Origin: Tenacibaculum singaporense
GTDB lineage: Bacteria > Bacteroidota > Bacteroidia > Flavobacteriales > Flavobacteriaceae
Length of the DNA stretch: 64,000 nt
Direction of reading: 5' to 3'
NCBI RefSeq assembly: GCF_003867015.1
Contig: NZ_CP032548.1
Coordinates: 124,001-188,000, forward strand
Shown: positions 47,838 through 56,670 of the stretch, one piece after another
Layout of the letters: every line of letters begins with the position of its first letter
How positions within the stretch are numbered: position 1 is the first letter of the stretch
Translations under genes and position numbers: made by a program
Notes under the pieces: generated by a model
Told to the model about the DNA's origin: nothing
Database searches by the model: none
The model's input: the letters and a program-made list of their open reading frames with translations, nothing else

Positions 47838-49454
47838 ATGAAGAAAGCAAAAAAAATAATTAGAAGTGACGAACGGAAATCAATTTTTGGACTCGATGTT
47901 AACGGACCTGTATTCTTCACATCTTCAATTGTAATTATACTTAGTGTAGCTTTAACTTTGCTTTTTAAAGAAAGAGCTCAATCATATTTTGATATAACAC
48001 AGAATTTTATAGCTAACAAAACTGGTTGGCTATTTATCTTGGCTGTGAATATTTTTGTAACATTTATGCTTTACTTAGCTTTTAGTAAGTACGGAAACTT
48101 ACGTATTGGTGGAGCAAAAGCTAAACCAGAATTCTCAACCACCTCTTGGTTTTCAATGCTCTTTAGTGCTGGTATGGGTATTGGACTACTCTTTTGGAGT
48201 ATTGCTGAACCTGTTTATCATTTTTCTTCTCCTCCTTTAGCTGATCCTAATACCGCTGCTGCTGCCAAAGAAGCCATGAATGTTACTTTTTTACATTGGG
48301 GATTGCATGCTTGGGGTATTTATGCCTTGGTGGGGTTATCTTTAGCTTATTTTACATATTCCAGAGGACTTCCCTTAACAATTCGCTCTGTTTTCTACCC
48401 ATTTTTAGGAGATAGAATTCATGGTAGAATTGGTGATATTATAGACATTTTTGCTGTTTTAGCTACTGTTTTTGGTTTAGCAACTTCGTTAGGACTAGGT
48501 GTTAAGCAAGTTGCTGCTGGTTTGGAACATGTTTTTGGTTTAGATTCTGGTATTTCATTACAAATATGGTTAATTGTAGGAATTACATTAATAGCTACTA
48601 TTTCTGTTATTTCAGGAGTTGATAAAGGTGTTAAATTTTTAAGTGAAATGAATATGCGTATTGCAGTACTTTTATTACTTGCTGTAGTAATTCTAGGGCC
48701 TACTATTTTCATTTTAAAGTCATTTGTCCAAAATACTGGTAGCTATGTTAACGACTTAATCAACCTTTCTACTTGGGCTGAAGCCTATACTGGAACAGAA
48801 TGGCAAAACTCATGGACTATTTTTTATTGGGGATGGTGGATTGCTTGGTCTCCTTTCGTAGGTATGTTTATTGCCCGTGTTTCTAAAGGAAGGACTATTA
48901 GAGAGTTTATTCTTGGAGTATTGATTGTTCCCACATTGATTACCTTATTTTGGATTACGGCTTTTGGAGCAACCTCGTTACATGAAATTTTAGGCGGAGA
49001 TCCTACTATTGCAGACGGTGTAAATGACAATGTTGCTACCGCTCTTTTTGTCTTCTTAGAAGATTTCCCTTTTTCAATGGCGTTAAATATTATTGCCATT
49101 ATACTTATTGCTAGTTTCTTTGTTACCTCATCAGATTCTGGTTCATTAGTAGTTGATAGCTTAACTTCAGGCGGAAAAATTGACGCTCCTGTAGGGCAAA
49201 GAATATTTTGGGCACTTGCAGAAGGCGCTGTAGCAGCTGTATTATTATTAGGAGGAGGCTTAAAAGCACTTCAAACAGCATCTATTGCAACCGGACTTCC
49301 TTTTACTTTACTTTTGTTATTAATGTGCTATTCTCTTTTTAAAGGATTAAGAGAAGATTACAAAGAACATCTTAAACGCCTAAACCAAAAAGAAAAGGAA
49401 GAATACCAAGAAACTGTGAAAAGATTAATAGATTCGAAAAAACAAAAATCTTAA
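47838..49454 (+). CDS. BCCT-family betaine/choline/carnitine transporter
   Basis: 538 aa with twelve membrane helices. Family motifs are clear: FSAGMGIGLLFWSIAEP in TM3 (glycine-rich GMGIG as in Na+-coupled BetP) and the TM8 signature FYWGWWIAWSPFVGMFIARVSKGRTIREF, whose tryptophans form the trimethylammonium box. There is no long C-terminal osmosensory tail; the C-terminus is a short charged helix (LKRLNQKEKEEYQETVKRL). It imports quaternary-ammonium osmoprotectants. The exact substrate is not determined. Confidence 0.93.
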   Translation: MKKAKKIIRSDERKSIFGLDVNGPVFFTSSIVIILSVALTLLFKERAQSYFDITQNFIANKTGWLFILAVNIFVTFMLYLAFSKYGNLRIGGAKAKPEFSTTSWFSMLFSAGMGIGLLFWSIAEPVYHFSSPPLADPNTAAAAKEAMNVTFLHWGLHAWGIYALVGLSLAYFTYSRGLPLTIRSVFYPFLGDRIHGRIGDIIDIFAVLATVFGLATSLGLGVKQVAAGLEHVFGLDSGISLQIWLIVGITLIATISVISGVDKGVKFLSEMNMRIAVLLLLAVVILGPTIFILKSFVQNTGSYVNDLINLSTWAEAYTGTEWQNSWTIFYWGWWIAWSPFVGMFIARVSKGRTIREFILGVLIVPTLITLFWITAFGATSLHEILGGDPTIADGVNDNVATALFVFLEDFPFSMALNIIAIILIASFFVTSSDSGSLVVDSLTSGGKIDAPVGQRIFWALAEGAVAAVLLLGGGLKALQTASIATGLPFTLLLLLMCYSLFKGLREDYKEHLKRLNQKEKEEYQETVKRLIDSKKQKS

Positions 49455-49457
49455 ATT

Positions 49458-50324
49458 ATGAAAATTAAAAATATACTAGTAGCCTTAGACCTTTCTGAAC
49501 TAGATGTTACACTTATTAAGTATTGTAGCATGCTTGCAAAAAACCATGAAACAGAAAATGTATATTTTATTCATAATGTAAAAAAATATGAAATAAGCAA
49601 CTTATTTTCTGAACAGTTAGAAAACATTAGTATTGAAGATATTATTGAAGAGGAGTTAGACAACAGCATTAACAAACATTTTAATGCCTATTGTAATTAT
49701 GAGTTATTAGTTTCTGACGATGCTTATACAGAAAGTTTAATTAGTTATGTTGCTAACAAATATCATGCTGATTTAATTATTCTTGGCAATAAAAACACAT
49801 ATAAAGGTTCTGGTTCGGTTTCAGGAAAGTTATTACGAATGGCAAAATGTAATATTCTTTCCATTCCTAAAGAAGCCAACCTAAATCCAGAAAACCTAAT
49901 GATTGCAACCGATTTTTCTTCGGCTTCTCTTAAAGCTTTTAATACTGCTTCTTCTATTAACAAAAAAAAAGGATCTGTCTTAAAAGTATTAAATGTTTTT
50001 AAAATTCCTCAGCTATTTTTCCCTTATATCAAAGTAGATAAAGCTCGTGAAAAAGTAGAAAAACATGTAGGATTACAGTTTGAAAAACTACTTAATAAAA
50101 TGAAAGCCTCAAACGTAGAAACTATAAAAGCTTCAGCTGGTGAAGACAGTATTCCTGAAAAAATAAGAGCTGTTGCTGAGAAGGATAAAACGGATATTTT
50201 GTTTGTTGCCGATAAAGGTCACAACAACTTCACTTCTCTTTTAGTGGGAAGTGTTACTGAAGAGTTATTCACTCATGATTTACATGTTCCTTTATGGGTA
50301 GTAAAGCGTTACATCGCTTCTTAA
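49458..50324 (+). CDS. Tandem-domain universal stress protein
   Basis: 288 aa with two UspA folds: residues 1-140 (KNILVALDLSELDVTLIKYC, ADLIILGNKNTYKGSGSVSGKLLR) and 145-285 (NLMIATDFSSASLKAFN, TDILFVADKGHNNFTSLLVGSVTEELF). The G-x9-G-S/T ATP-binding pattern is present in both, more fully in the first. It is the last gene of the porin-BCCT-usp operon, 3 nt after BCCT, suggesting regulation of transport or a shared osmotic-stress regulon. Confidence 0.9.
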   Translation: MKIKNILVALDLSELDVTLIKYCSMLAKNHETENVYFIHNVKKYEISNLFSEQLENISIEDIIEEELDNSINKHFNAYCNYELLVSDDAYTESLISYVANKYHADLIILGNKNTYKGSGSVSGKLLRMAKCNILSIPKEANLNPENLMIATDFSSASLKAFNTASSINKKKGSVLKVLNVFKIPQLFFPYIKVDKAREKVEKHVGLQFEKLLNKMKASNVETIKASAGEDSIPEKIRAVAEKDKTDILFVADKGHNNFTSLLVGSVTEELFTHDLHVPLWVVKRYIAS

Positions 50325-50330
50325 AGTTAC

Positions 50331-50365
50331 AAAAAACGGAGCTAATATTTTATGCTCCGTTTTTA
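50331..50365 (+). terminator. Terminator of the porin-BCCT-usp operon
   Basis: AAAAACGGAGC / GCTCCGTTTTT stem around an ATATTTT-containing loop, ending in a T-tract, 7 nt after the usp stop. Confidence 0.85.
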
Positions 50366-50454
50366 CTTTTCATTTCGAGCAAAAACTTTGATCCTATAAC
50401 TGTACCTGTTGCCCCTAAAAAATGAGCCTTAGTAAAATTAAGCACTATTACTTT

Positions 50455-51303
50455 TTAAGCATTACACAACTGTTGTATTTCTTCAAGAATTCTTTTCTTT
50501 CTAATATCAGAAACTCCTAAATGATCTAAGTAAAAACTATCTTTTATCAATTCTCTACACAACACTACATCTCTATTTAACAAAAACTGTTTTTCTCTTT
50601 TAGTTAATAGTGTAGAGACCGTTATAGGGTATAGTCCTAACCTATCAATTATATCTTTTAGGCTATTTTCTTTCGGGTAATCCCAACTCAGCAAATACAA
50701 ACCTGCGCAATTACCATATTGCTCAGCATCATTTGTAAATCGTGTATTTGTCACTACCCAACCTTGAGTTAAGGTCGTTTTATGCTTATTAAAAGTGTTC
50801 CAATGATTTTTCACATCCTGGTAACGAGAATGGATATACAACGGGATTTTAACATTACACACTAATCCTTGCTCACTGTGAAATTTACATTCTACAACGG
50901 TAGTTTCATTATTTTTATGTGCCAACACATCAACCTCATGCTGTATACATTCTCCTTGTAAAATCTCTCCTATTTTTACTTTATATCCAGAATATTTCAA
51001 AATTGCTGCTATAAAATGTTCAAAAGGAAAACCTGTTGGTCCTAACTCGTATATTGCTTTTTTTAATTTGTATTTTGAAGCAAATACATTCTTTTTTTTC
51101 TTTAGTAAAGCAAAAGCTCTATTGTAAATTTCTTTAGTAGTAATTCCCTCATATAGCTCATCTTGAACTATTTTTAAAATTTCAGACACTAAAGTATCAT
51201 TTGCCCCAGTTCTTTTAAGTGACTTTTTTAATTTAGTTAACGAAAAAAGCACAGCCTCTCCAGAAGCCTTTACTATTGTTATTTTATTTGGACTAGTTTT
51301 CAT
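50455..51303 (-). CDS. ATP-cone domain fused to a PD-(D/E)XK (Mrr-like) nuclease
   Basis: 282 aa. Residues about 5-90 are an ATP-cone (ITIVKASGEAVLFSLTKLKKSLKRTGA, EGITTKEIYNRAFALL), the nucleotide-sensing fold known from NrdR and ribonucleotide reductase. Residues about 95-215 are an Mrr/restriction-like core: HFIAAILKYSGYKVK, then HEVDVLAHKNNETTVVECKFH with D and E-x-K metal-binding residues, then TQGWVVTNTRFTNDA. The C-terminal helical part ends in an HhH-like segment (HLGVSDIRKKRILEE). Its start overlaps the upstream small gene by 11 nt, so they are translationally coupled. Substrate and role are unknown. Confidence 0.82.
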   Translation of the reverse strand: MKTSPNKITIVKASGEAVLFSLTKLKKSLKRTGANDTLVSEILKIVQDELYEGITTKEIYNRAFALLKKKKNVFASKYKLKKAIYELGPTGFPFEHFIAAILKYSGYKVKIGEILQGECIQHEVDVLAHKNNETTVVECKFHSEQGLVCNVKIPLYIHSRYQDVKNHWNTFNKHKTTLTQGWVVTNTRFTNDAEQYGNCAGLYLLSWDYPKENSLKDIIDRLGLYPITVSTLLTKREKQFLLNRDVVLCRELIKDSFYLDHLGVSDIRKKRILEEIQQLCNA

Positions 51304-51703
51304 TATTAAAGAAATCTCTAACCAAAGCTTTTACTTGATTATCCGTCATACTATCAACCCTTTTCACTGTTTTAACCTTTGCGTCTAGTTCTTTATGAGA
51401 GCTTTCAAGCTCTTTCTTAAATTTTTCAAAAGTTTCTGCTGGACCAAAAATAGCTAACGAATCAGCATTGTTAACTCCTTCTGCTAGTTTATCAAAATAT
51501 CTTTTTGTTTGATGCTTTTCCCTTTCTAAGTACTTACTATCCTGAACCACATCTTGCGGACCTCCTTTAAATCGAGTTCCTGAACCTCCATGAATACGAA
51601 ACGTTTCTATATTAGATTGAATCGTTTTCATATTTTCTATCCCATTTTCAATGGTTACAACAAGAGCTTTCTCTTTATCTAACCAAACCCCTACGTTTCT
51701 CAT
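51293..51703 (-). CDS. Small protein resembling bacterial eRF1-like (baeRF) domains
   Basis: 136 aa. The N-terminus GVWLDKEKALVVTI is a strand-turn-strand, followed by a low-complexity loop (HGGSGTRFKGGPQDV) and KYFD-like LEREKHQTKRYFDKLAEGVNNADSLAIFGPAETFEKFKKEL. The latter is the arrangement seen in short eRF1/host-attachment-type proteins. The assignment is by eye and uncertain. It overlaps the nuclease gene by 11 nt and lies next to a decayed universal stress gene. Confidence 0.65.
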   Translation of the reverse strand: MRNVGVWLDKEKALVVTIENGIENMKTIQSNIETFRIHGGSGTRFKGGPQDVVQDSKYLEREKHQTKRYFDKLAEGVNNADSLAIFGPAETFEKFKKELESSHKELDAKVKTVKRVDSMTDNQVKALVRDFFNNEN

Positions 51704-51714
51704 TGTTTTACTTT

Positions 51715-51923
51715 TTAGTTTCTTAAATCATGTAACACCAACACAGGTATCTTTAATCTATTCCCTACTTCTTTTACTAATGGTTTAGAGAATATAGTGT
51801 CAAAAAATACATGCTTTTTGTTTATAAAAGCCACATCTTCCTGTTCAAAAAAGTTCTAAAGCATATGCTATTGCATTATATAACCCTTCAGAAAAATCAG
51901 TTAGTAATAAAATCTTTTTTCAT
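51715..51923 (-). pseudogene. Decayed universal stress protein gene
   Basis: On the minus strand an ATG at 51923 is followed by KILLLTDFSEGLYNAIAYALELF one frame away, then, after another shift, EQEDVAFINKKHVFFDTIF and VKEVGNRLKIPVLVLHD to a TAA at 51715. These are the N-terminal strand/helix and C-terminal strand of a UspA fold. Both breaks fall in homopolymers (A6 after the ATG, T6 in CTTTTTTG). The middle of the fold is missing, so this is a true remnant and not only a sequencing slip. Confidence 0.7.
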
Positions 51924-51939
51924 TTCTGTTTAAATTCGA

Positions 51940-52326
51940 TTAAAAAGGAACAATCCCGTAAGCTTCATTCAACAAAAACAGCCCTAAAAAAAACAACATC
52001 ATATATAGAGCTTGTATAAATTTCAAATTGGTTTGTTTTAATAAGTTAATCATTTGCTTGGGAAAAGTAAATAAAACGATTCCCTTAATTAAAGCTAGCC
52101 AACCAAACAGAGTAATCAAAAGTTTAATATTTGCCTCCCATACATTATGAACTAAAACATTTAGTAAACCAATTATAATAGCAAAGAGTGAAAGAATAAT
52201 TAAAAACCTTGCATCCTGTAAATTATCTACTATTTGTTTTACTCTTTTAGGATTAAAACTTAGCACAAAAAAGAAAATAATACAGTACCATCCCCAAAAC
52301 TTTAGTAAAAAGACTGATATATCCAT
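51940..52326 (-). CDS. Small four-helix membrane protein, unknown function
   Basis: 128 aa with four hydrophobic helices (FWGWYCIIFFFVLSF, FLIILSLFAIIIGLLNVLV, LLITLFGWLALIKGIVLF, YMMLFFLGLFLL). Between helices 1 and 2 is a short basic loop, and WLALIKGIVLF is a pattern seen in uncharacterised DUF membrane proteins of Bacteroidota. No functional residue stands out. It sits upstream of the usp remnant on the same strand. Confidence 0.75.
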   Translation of the reverse strand: MDISVFLLKFWGWYCIIFFFVLSFNPKRVKQIVDNLQDARFLIILSLFAIIIGLLNVLVHNVWEANIKLLITLFGWLALIKGIVLFTFPKQMINLLKQTNLKFIQALYMMLFFLGLFLLNEAYGIVPF

Positions 52327-52519
52327 AACTTAATTAATTTACATCCTTCTCAAAGATACGAATATAACTCGTTGATTTACATGACTTTTCTCATAAAACC
52401 TAACACTCCTTTTTTTATCATTCCTGAAAAACACTTCTTTTTTCTGGGTGTTTTTTCCCTTTATTATGATTTATAAAGTGTTAAATTTACTAGCTTTAAA
52501 AATTAACCTAACTATCAAA

Positions 52520-52981
52520 ATGAAAAACAACAAGCCCTTCTTTATCTTAATGTTTATTACTGCTTTTATTTCTTCTTGCAGCATCCTTAAAACAGCTCCT
52601 TATGATCAATATTCTTTTCAAAAAACTATTGAAATAAAAATAGACGCTAATCAACTTATAGATAAAGCTGAAAACTCTTATGAAGAAAACAGTAAAGAAA
52701 TTGAAAAACTACAAAATGAAATTGCTAAAATTGTTGAATACGAAAAATACAAGCCTAACAATGAAATAACCTACAAGATGTGGTTGTTATTAGCTAACCA
52801 AGACAAAAACTTACTTGCTGGTTTTTTAAAACGATGGAAAGAAAAAGACAAGCTTTCACCTTTTTTTATCACGGAAGCTAAAAAGCAAATAACTGAGGCA
52901 TTTAATCTGTTACTTGAATACGAAAGCAAAAAAGAACCTGCTACAAAAAACAAATTATTACAACTTCTTTCAAACAATTAA
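52520..52981 (+). CDS. Putative lipoprotein, unknown function
   Basis: 153 aa from the ATG at 52520. An earlier in-frame start (52448) would add 24 residues ahead of the signal and is less likely. The lipobox FISSC puts the Cys at residue 20. The mature part is helical and charged with a coiled-coil stretch (ENSKEIEKLQNEIAKIVEYEKY). It precedes a second small gene by 6 nt, so the two form an operon. Confidence 0.75.
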   Translation: MKNNKPFFILMFITAFISSCSILKTAPYDQYSFQKTIEIKIDANQLIDKAENSYEENSKEIEKLQNEIAKIVEYEKYKPNNEITYKMWLLLANQDKNLLAGFLKRWKEKDKLSPFFITEAKKQITEAFNLLLEYESKKEPATKNKLLQLLSNN

Positions 52982-52987
52982 TACGCT

Positions 52988-53311
52988 ATGGATTTCGATA
53001 AAATATTACAAGAATTAAAAAAATCACTAGTCTCATTATTTAGTGAAAAGTTTAATGAGTTCTCAAAAGAGTCAAAAAAAGACATTGAACTGTTTTTAAA
53101 TGAATCAAAGGACAAACTAGAAAGATGGACTTCTTTATTAGCACAAGGTAAGCTTACTGTAGAAGATTTTGAATGGCTGGTAGAAAGTCAAAAAGATTTA
53201 TTCAAAATGAAAACTTTACAAGCTGCTGGTATCTCAAAAATAAGTTTAGGCCATTTTAAAAACAAAGTTGTTAAAACTATTGTTGACACTATAAAAACCT
53301 TAATTTTTTAA
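52988..53311 (+). CDS. Small helical protein, unknown function
   Basis: 107 aa, no signal or membrane segment; almost entirely amphipathic helix (FNEFSKESKKDIELFLNESKDKLERW, VEDFEWLVESQKDLFKM). It is reminiscent of apolipoprotein-like helical bundles but has no family I can name. It is co-transcribed with the lipoprotein upstream, followed by a terminator. Confidence 0.75.
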   Translation: MDFDKILQELKKSLVSLFSEKFNEFSKESKKDIELFLNESKDKLERWTSLLAQGKLTVEDFEWLVESQKDLFKMKTLQAAGISKISLGHFKNKVVKTIVDTIKTLIF

Positions 53312-53318
53312 ACATAAA

Positions 53319-53352
53319 AAAAACCATGAACACTTATTTGTTCATGGTTTTT
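53319..53352. terminator. Bidirectional terminator
   Basis: AAAAACCATGAACA / TGTTCATGGTTTTT stem, A-tract left and T-tract right. It overlaps the 3' end of the convergent patatin gene. Confidence 0.85.
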
Positions 53353-54887
53353 ATTTTTTCTTGACGCTCTTCTACTAAAAACTTGGGGTTTTCTTGAAAT
53401 TTCTTCCAAAGAGATAATAACTCTTTAAAAACTGGTAGTTCAGTAGCCTTATCTCCGTATTGAATAATCAAATAAGACAGCAAATTATAACAGGTTGTAT
53501 ACTCTCCACATGCAATAACATTGTTTAACATGTTATTTTTCTTGTCTTTTTGAGTAAACCATAAAGTAGTGCCGAACGATGTACTTTTATTTGAATTTTT
53601 AATAATTGCTTCGCTTATCTCTCCTGTATATTTCTTTATTTCCTCCCAACCTCTCTCGTTCTCTGGTCGGGTTGTTTGATTTCCTGAAGTATCTTTACAT
53701 CGTAACTCATAAACTGTAGATGTAATTATTTTATTTGGAAAAGTACTGTAAATAGCATTTGCATGTTGCCTTCTATCATTCTTAAGAAAAACTACACTTG
53801 CCATACGAACTAAAGATTTTGCCCTATTAAGTATATAAAAACCAACTCTCCTTGGCGGTAAATATAATCTTTGGTCTACACCTGTTTCATTTTGCATCAA
53901 TTTAGATAAAGAGAAAAATAAAAAGTGTATAAATACCAAAAAAGCCAATATTACAACGCTTATTGTATACCAAACCATCATTTTTTGCACTCCAAAAAAC
54001 ACTGTAATTATTAACATAAATAATAAGGTAAAAGCACTGGACACGTATGATACATATTTACTAAACCATGAATCAGAAGCAAACTTAAAGCCTTCTCCAG
54101 GATATGGTGAAGAAACATCACACAAGAAATATAAATCATGAAGTTCTGGCTTACCGTCGCATTGATTTTGTGCTTCTGACACAAAAACAGAGGCTCCTTG
54201 ATTATCAACAATGCCCCCATCCATCAATCCTATTTCTTCTAAATTATTATGATTAGGACTAAAATCATACGGAAACCCCATAGGTTCAAATCCGCCTGGA
54301 AAAGCTGTTGACGCTGCAATTACATCTCCTAACTTTATATCATCTATTACTTCTTTATACTTACTATGTGCTTTCCCATTTCCAAACCTTTTTTGGTTTC
54401 CTTTAATATTTTGAAACCTAAATTGATGTGTACTATCAAAATCCGTAGCATTAAACACCACCCTTTCTAAATGTGTTTTACCTTGGCTTATTACATCTTG
54501 AACTTGCCCTAAAGTCGCTTGATTCGTTAGCTTGTTATATTCTATAGCAAAAGCATTAATCGGATTTTTTCGCTTGTGCTTATTTTCGGGCTGGTTCCAA
54601 ATTAAAGGCCATCTCAAATGACTAAGTGCATTACTTGTTAACTCATCCTTGGCTAACCACGCATAATACTCATCAAAAAAAGTTTGAAACTCTTTTCCTT
54701 CAATTTGAGATTGTGCATACTTAACTCCAGTAATTGTTCCTCCAGAAACGGTGGAAATTGCTTTTACATTTTCTAGTAAACCTACTTTTTCTAGTAAAGA
54801 CAATGTTCCTAAAGAAAAACAAGCAGCTCTATATCCTCCTCCAGAAAAACATAAAGCAATAGACTTAAATAGTTCCATGGTTTTCAT
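53334..54887 (-). CDS. Patatin-like phospholipase with a membrane hairpin
   Basis: 517 aa. Patatin fold motifs: oxyanion loop SGGGYRAACFSLG near residue 15, nucleophile in STVSGGTITG near residue 45 (GxSGG-like, with V in place of the first G), and the catalytic DGG in GLMDGGIVDNQG near residue 222. Two hydrophobic helices around 285-330 (FTLLFMLIITVFFG, TISVVILAFLVFIHF) interrupt the catalytic part and the C-terminal region, so the enzyme is probably membrane-anchored. The substrate is presumably lipid acyl esters. It could also begin at the second ATG (54878). Confidence 0.85.
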   Translation of the reverse strand: MKTMELFKSIALCFSGGGYRAACFSLGTLSLLEKVGLLENVKAISTVSGGTITGVKYAQSQIEGKEFQTFFDEYYAWLAKDELTSNALSHLRWPLIWNQPENKHKRKNPINAFAIEYNKLTNQATLGQVQDVISQGKTHLERVVFNATDFDSTHQFRFQNIKGNQKRFGNGKAHSKYKEVIDDIKLGDVIAASTAFPGGFEPMGFPYDFSPNHNNLEEIGLMDGGIVDNQGASVFVSEAQNQCDGKPELHDLYFLCDVSSPYPGEGFKFASDSWFSKYVSYVSSAFTLLFMLIITVFFGVQKMMVWYTISVVILAFLVFIHFLFFSLSKLMQNETGVDQRLYLPPRRVGFYILNRAKSLVRMASVVFLKNDRRQHANAIYSTFPNKIITSTVYELRCKDTSGNQTTRPENERGWEEIKKYTGEISEAIIKNSNKSTSFGTTLWFTQKDKKNNMLNNVIACGEYTTCYNLLSYLIIQYGDKATELPVFKELLSLWKKFQENPKFLVEERQEKIKTMNK

Positions 54888-54907
54888 GCAATTTTTATAA
54901 TTTTATC

Positions 54908-55498
54908 TTATCCTCTTAAAGCATGTAATCTAGCCACATATTTCCCAATCACATCAAATTCTAAATTCACTTTGGTACCTATTTTAAAGTTTTTAAAGGT
55001 TGTATGCTCGTAAGTGTATGGAATAATAGCCACACTAAACTCATCCTTTTTAGAGTTTACCACCGTTAAACTTACTCCGTTTATAGTAATCGAACCTTTT
55101 TCAATCGTAACATTAGAGCCATCAAAATCATATGAAAAAGTAAAAACTGTACTACCTTCAGCATCTTCTATATTTTTACAAACCCCTGTTCCATCTACAT
55201 GTCCCTGTACTATGTGCCCATCTAATCGAGCACCTAACTTCATTGCTCTTTCAAGGTTTATCTCATCTCCTATCTGTAAATCACCTATATTCGTTTTATC
55301 TAGTGTTTCTTTTATAGCTGTAACTGTATATTCATCCTTATCAATTGCCACAACTGTTAAGCAAACACCATTGTGTGCTACGCTCTGATCTATTTTTAAT
55401 TCATTGGTTATTGTACTTCTTATTGTAAGGTGTAAATTCTCTTTTTCACGCTCAATCCCTTTTACAATTCCAAGAGTTTCTATTATTCCGGTAAACAT
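54908..55498 (-). CDS. ribE: Riboflavin synthase, alpha subunit
   Basis: 196 aa, typical for the trimeric enzyme that dismutates two 6,7-dimethyl-8-ribityllumazines into riboflavin. It starts with the diagnostic MFTGIIETLG. Two internally homologous lumazine-binding repeats follow (AHNGVCLTVVAIDKDEYTV with GHIVQGHVDGTG; INGVSLTVVNSKKDEFSV). It is divergent from pdxA across a 63-bp gap, and 20 nt from the patatin gene upstream on the map. Confidence 0.96.
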   Translation of the reverse strand: MFTGIIETLGIVKGIEREKENLHLTIRSTITNELKIDQSVAHNGVCLTVVAIDKDEYTVTAIKETLDKTNIGDLQIGDEINLERAMKLGARLDGHIVQGHVDGTGVCKNIEDAEGSTVFTFSYDFDGSNVTIEKGSITINGVSLTVVNSKKDEFSVAIIPYTYEHTTFKNFKIGTKVNLEFDVIGKYVARLHALRG

Positions 55499-55514
55499 TC
55501 TATAAAAATTTAGT

Positions 55515-55522
55515 TACTTTTG
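55515..55522 (+). promoter_or_regulatory. -7 promoter element TACTTTTG of pdxA
   Basis: TAnnTTTG match 40 bp upstream of the pdxA ATG in the divergent ribE-pdxA gap. The -33 box is not obvious. Confidence 0.45.
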
Positions 55523-55561
55523 TTAGCATCAAAAATACAACTTTACCTACGAAAGTAAACT

Positions 55562-56596
55562 ATGGATAAAGCAAACAAAATTATTGTCGGAATTTCGGTT
55601 GGGGACATCAATGGAATTGGTATCGAAATTATTTTAAAGACATTTGAAGACAAACGAATGCTTGATTTTTGTACTCCAGTTTTATTTGCTTCAAACAAAT
55701 TGATTTCATATCATAAAAAGACGTTAAGACTTAATACCAGTATTCATGGAATTACTTCTTTAGATAAACTTGTGCATGGTAAAGTTAATTTATTAAACAG
55801 TTGGAAAGAAGAGGTTAAGGTAGACTTAGGTAAAACTACTGAAGAAGGTGGTAAATTTGCCTTGAAATCATTACAAGCAGCTGTTGGGGCTTTAAAAAAG
55901 AATCAAATAGATCTTATTGTTACAGCTCCTATTAACAAAGAAAATATTCAATCTGAAGAATTTAAGTTCCCTGGGCATACAGAATACCTAGAAGAAAACT
56001 TTGATGGAAGAAGTTTAATGATTTTAATGACAAATGAATTACGTATTGGTTTAATAACTGGTCATATTCCTGTTTCAAAAGTAGCTGAAACGATTACACC
56101 AGAGCTTATAAAATCTAAAGTTGAAATCATGTACAACTCTTTAAAACAAGATTTTAACATTAGCAAACCTAAAATAGCTGTACTAGGGCTAAATCCACAT
56201 TGTGGCGACAATGGAATTATTGGTACTGAAGATGACGAAATTATTCGCCCTACTATTACTGAAATTAAAGAGACTGGTAAATTAGTTTTTGGTCCGTATG
56301 CAGCCGACGGTTTCTTTGGTTCAAAAACCTATAAACAATTTGACGGAGTTTTAGCCATGTATCACGACCAAGGTTTGGCTCCATTCAAAGCTTTATCGTT
56401 TGGAAATGGTGTAAATTTCACTGCTGGTTTGAGCAAGGTAAGAACCTCTCCAGACCATGGAACTGGATTTGATATTGCTGGTAAAAATAATGCCAATCCC
56501 ACATCTTTTAAAGAAGCCTTATTTACCTCATTACAAATATTTAAGAACCGAAAAGAGTATCAAGAACTTACAAAAAACGCATTAAAAGCAAAATAG
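55562..56596 (+). CDS. pdxA: 4-hydroxythreonine-4-phosphate dehydrogenase
   Basis: 344 aa. PdxA oxidises 4-phosphohydroxy-threonine in the DXP-dependent pyridoxal-phosphate route. Motifs: SVGDINGIGIEI at the N-terminus, metal-binding His in FPGHTEYLEE, LGLNPHCGDNG and AMYHDQGLAPFK, and SPDHGTGFDIAG near the end. The length is in family range. The next gene (DUF177) has its own -7 element, so pdxA may be monocistronic. Confidence 0.96.
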   Translation: MDKANKIIVGISVGDINGIGIEIILKTFEDKRMLDFCTPVLFASNKLISYHKKTLRLNTSIHGITSLDKLVHGKVNLLNSWKEEVKVDLGKTTEEGGKFALKSLQAAVGALKKNQIDLIVTAPINKENIQSEEFKFPGHTEYLEENFDGRSLMILMTNELRIGLITGHIPVSKVAETITPELIKSKVEIMYNSLKQDFNISKPKIAVLGLNPHCGDNGIIGTEDDEIIRPTITEIKETGKLVFGPYAADGFFGSKTYKQFDGVLAMYHDQGLAPFKALSFGNGVNFTAGLSKVRTSPDHGTGFDIAGKNNANPTSFKEALFTSLQIFKNRKEYQELTKNALKAK

Positions 56597-56639
56597 TTCA
56601 TTTTTTTTACTCAAAACATAAAAGTAAAAACATTTTTTA

Positions 56640-56647
56640 TATCTTTG
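56640..56647 (+). promoter_or_regulatory. -7 promoter element TATCTTTG of the DUF177-rpmF operon
   Basis: Exact TAnnTTTG match ending 23 bp before the DUF177 start codon, in the TTTGCA context frequent in Flavobacteriaceae. Confidence 0.6.
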
Positions 56648-56670
56648 CACGCTCAAATTGATAGTTGTAG

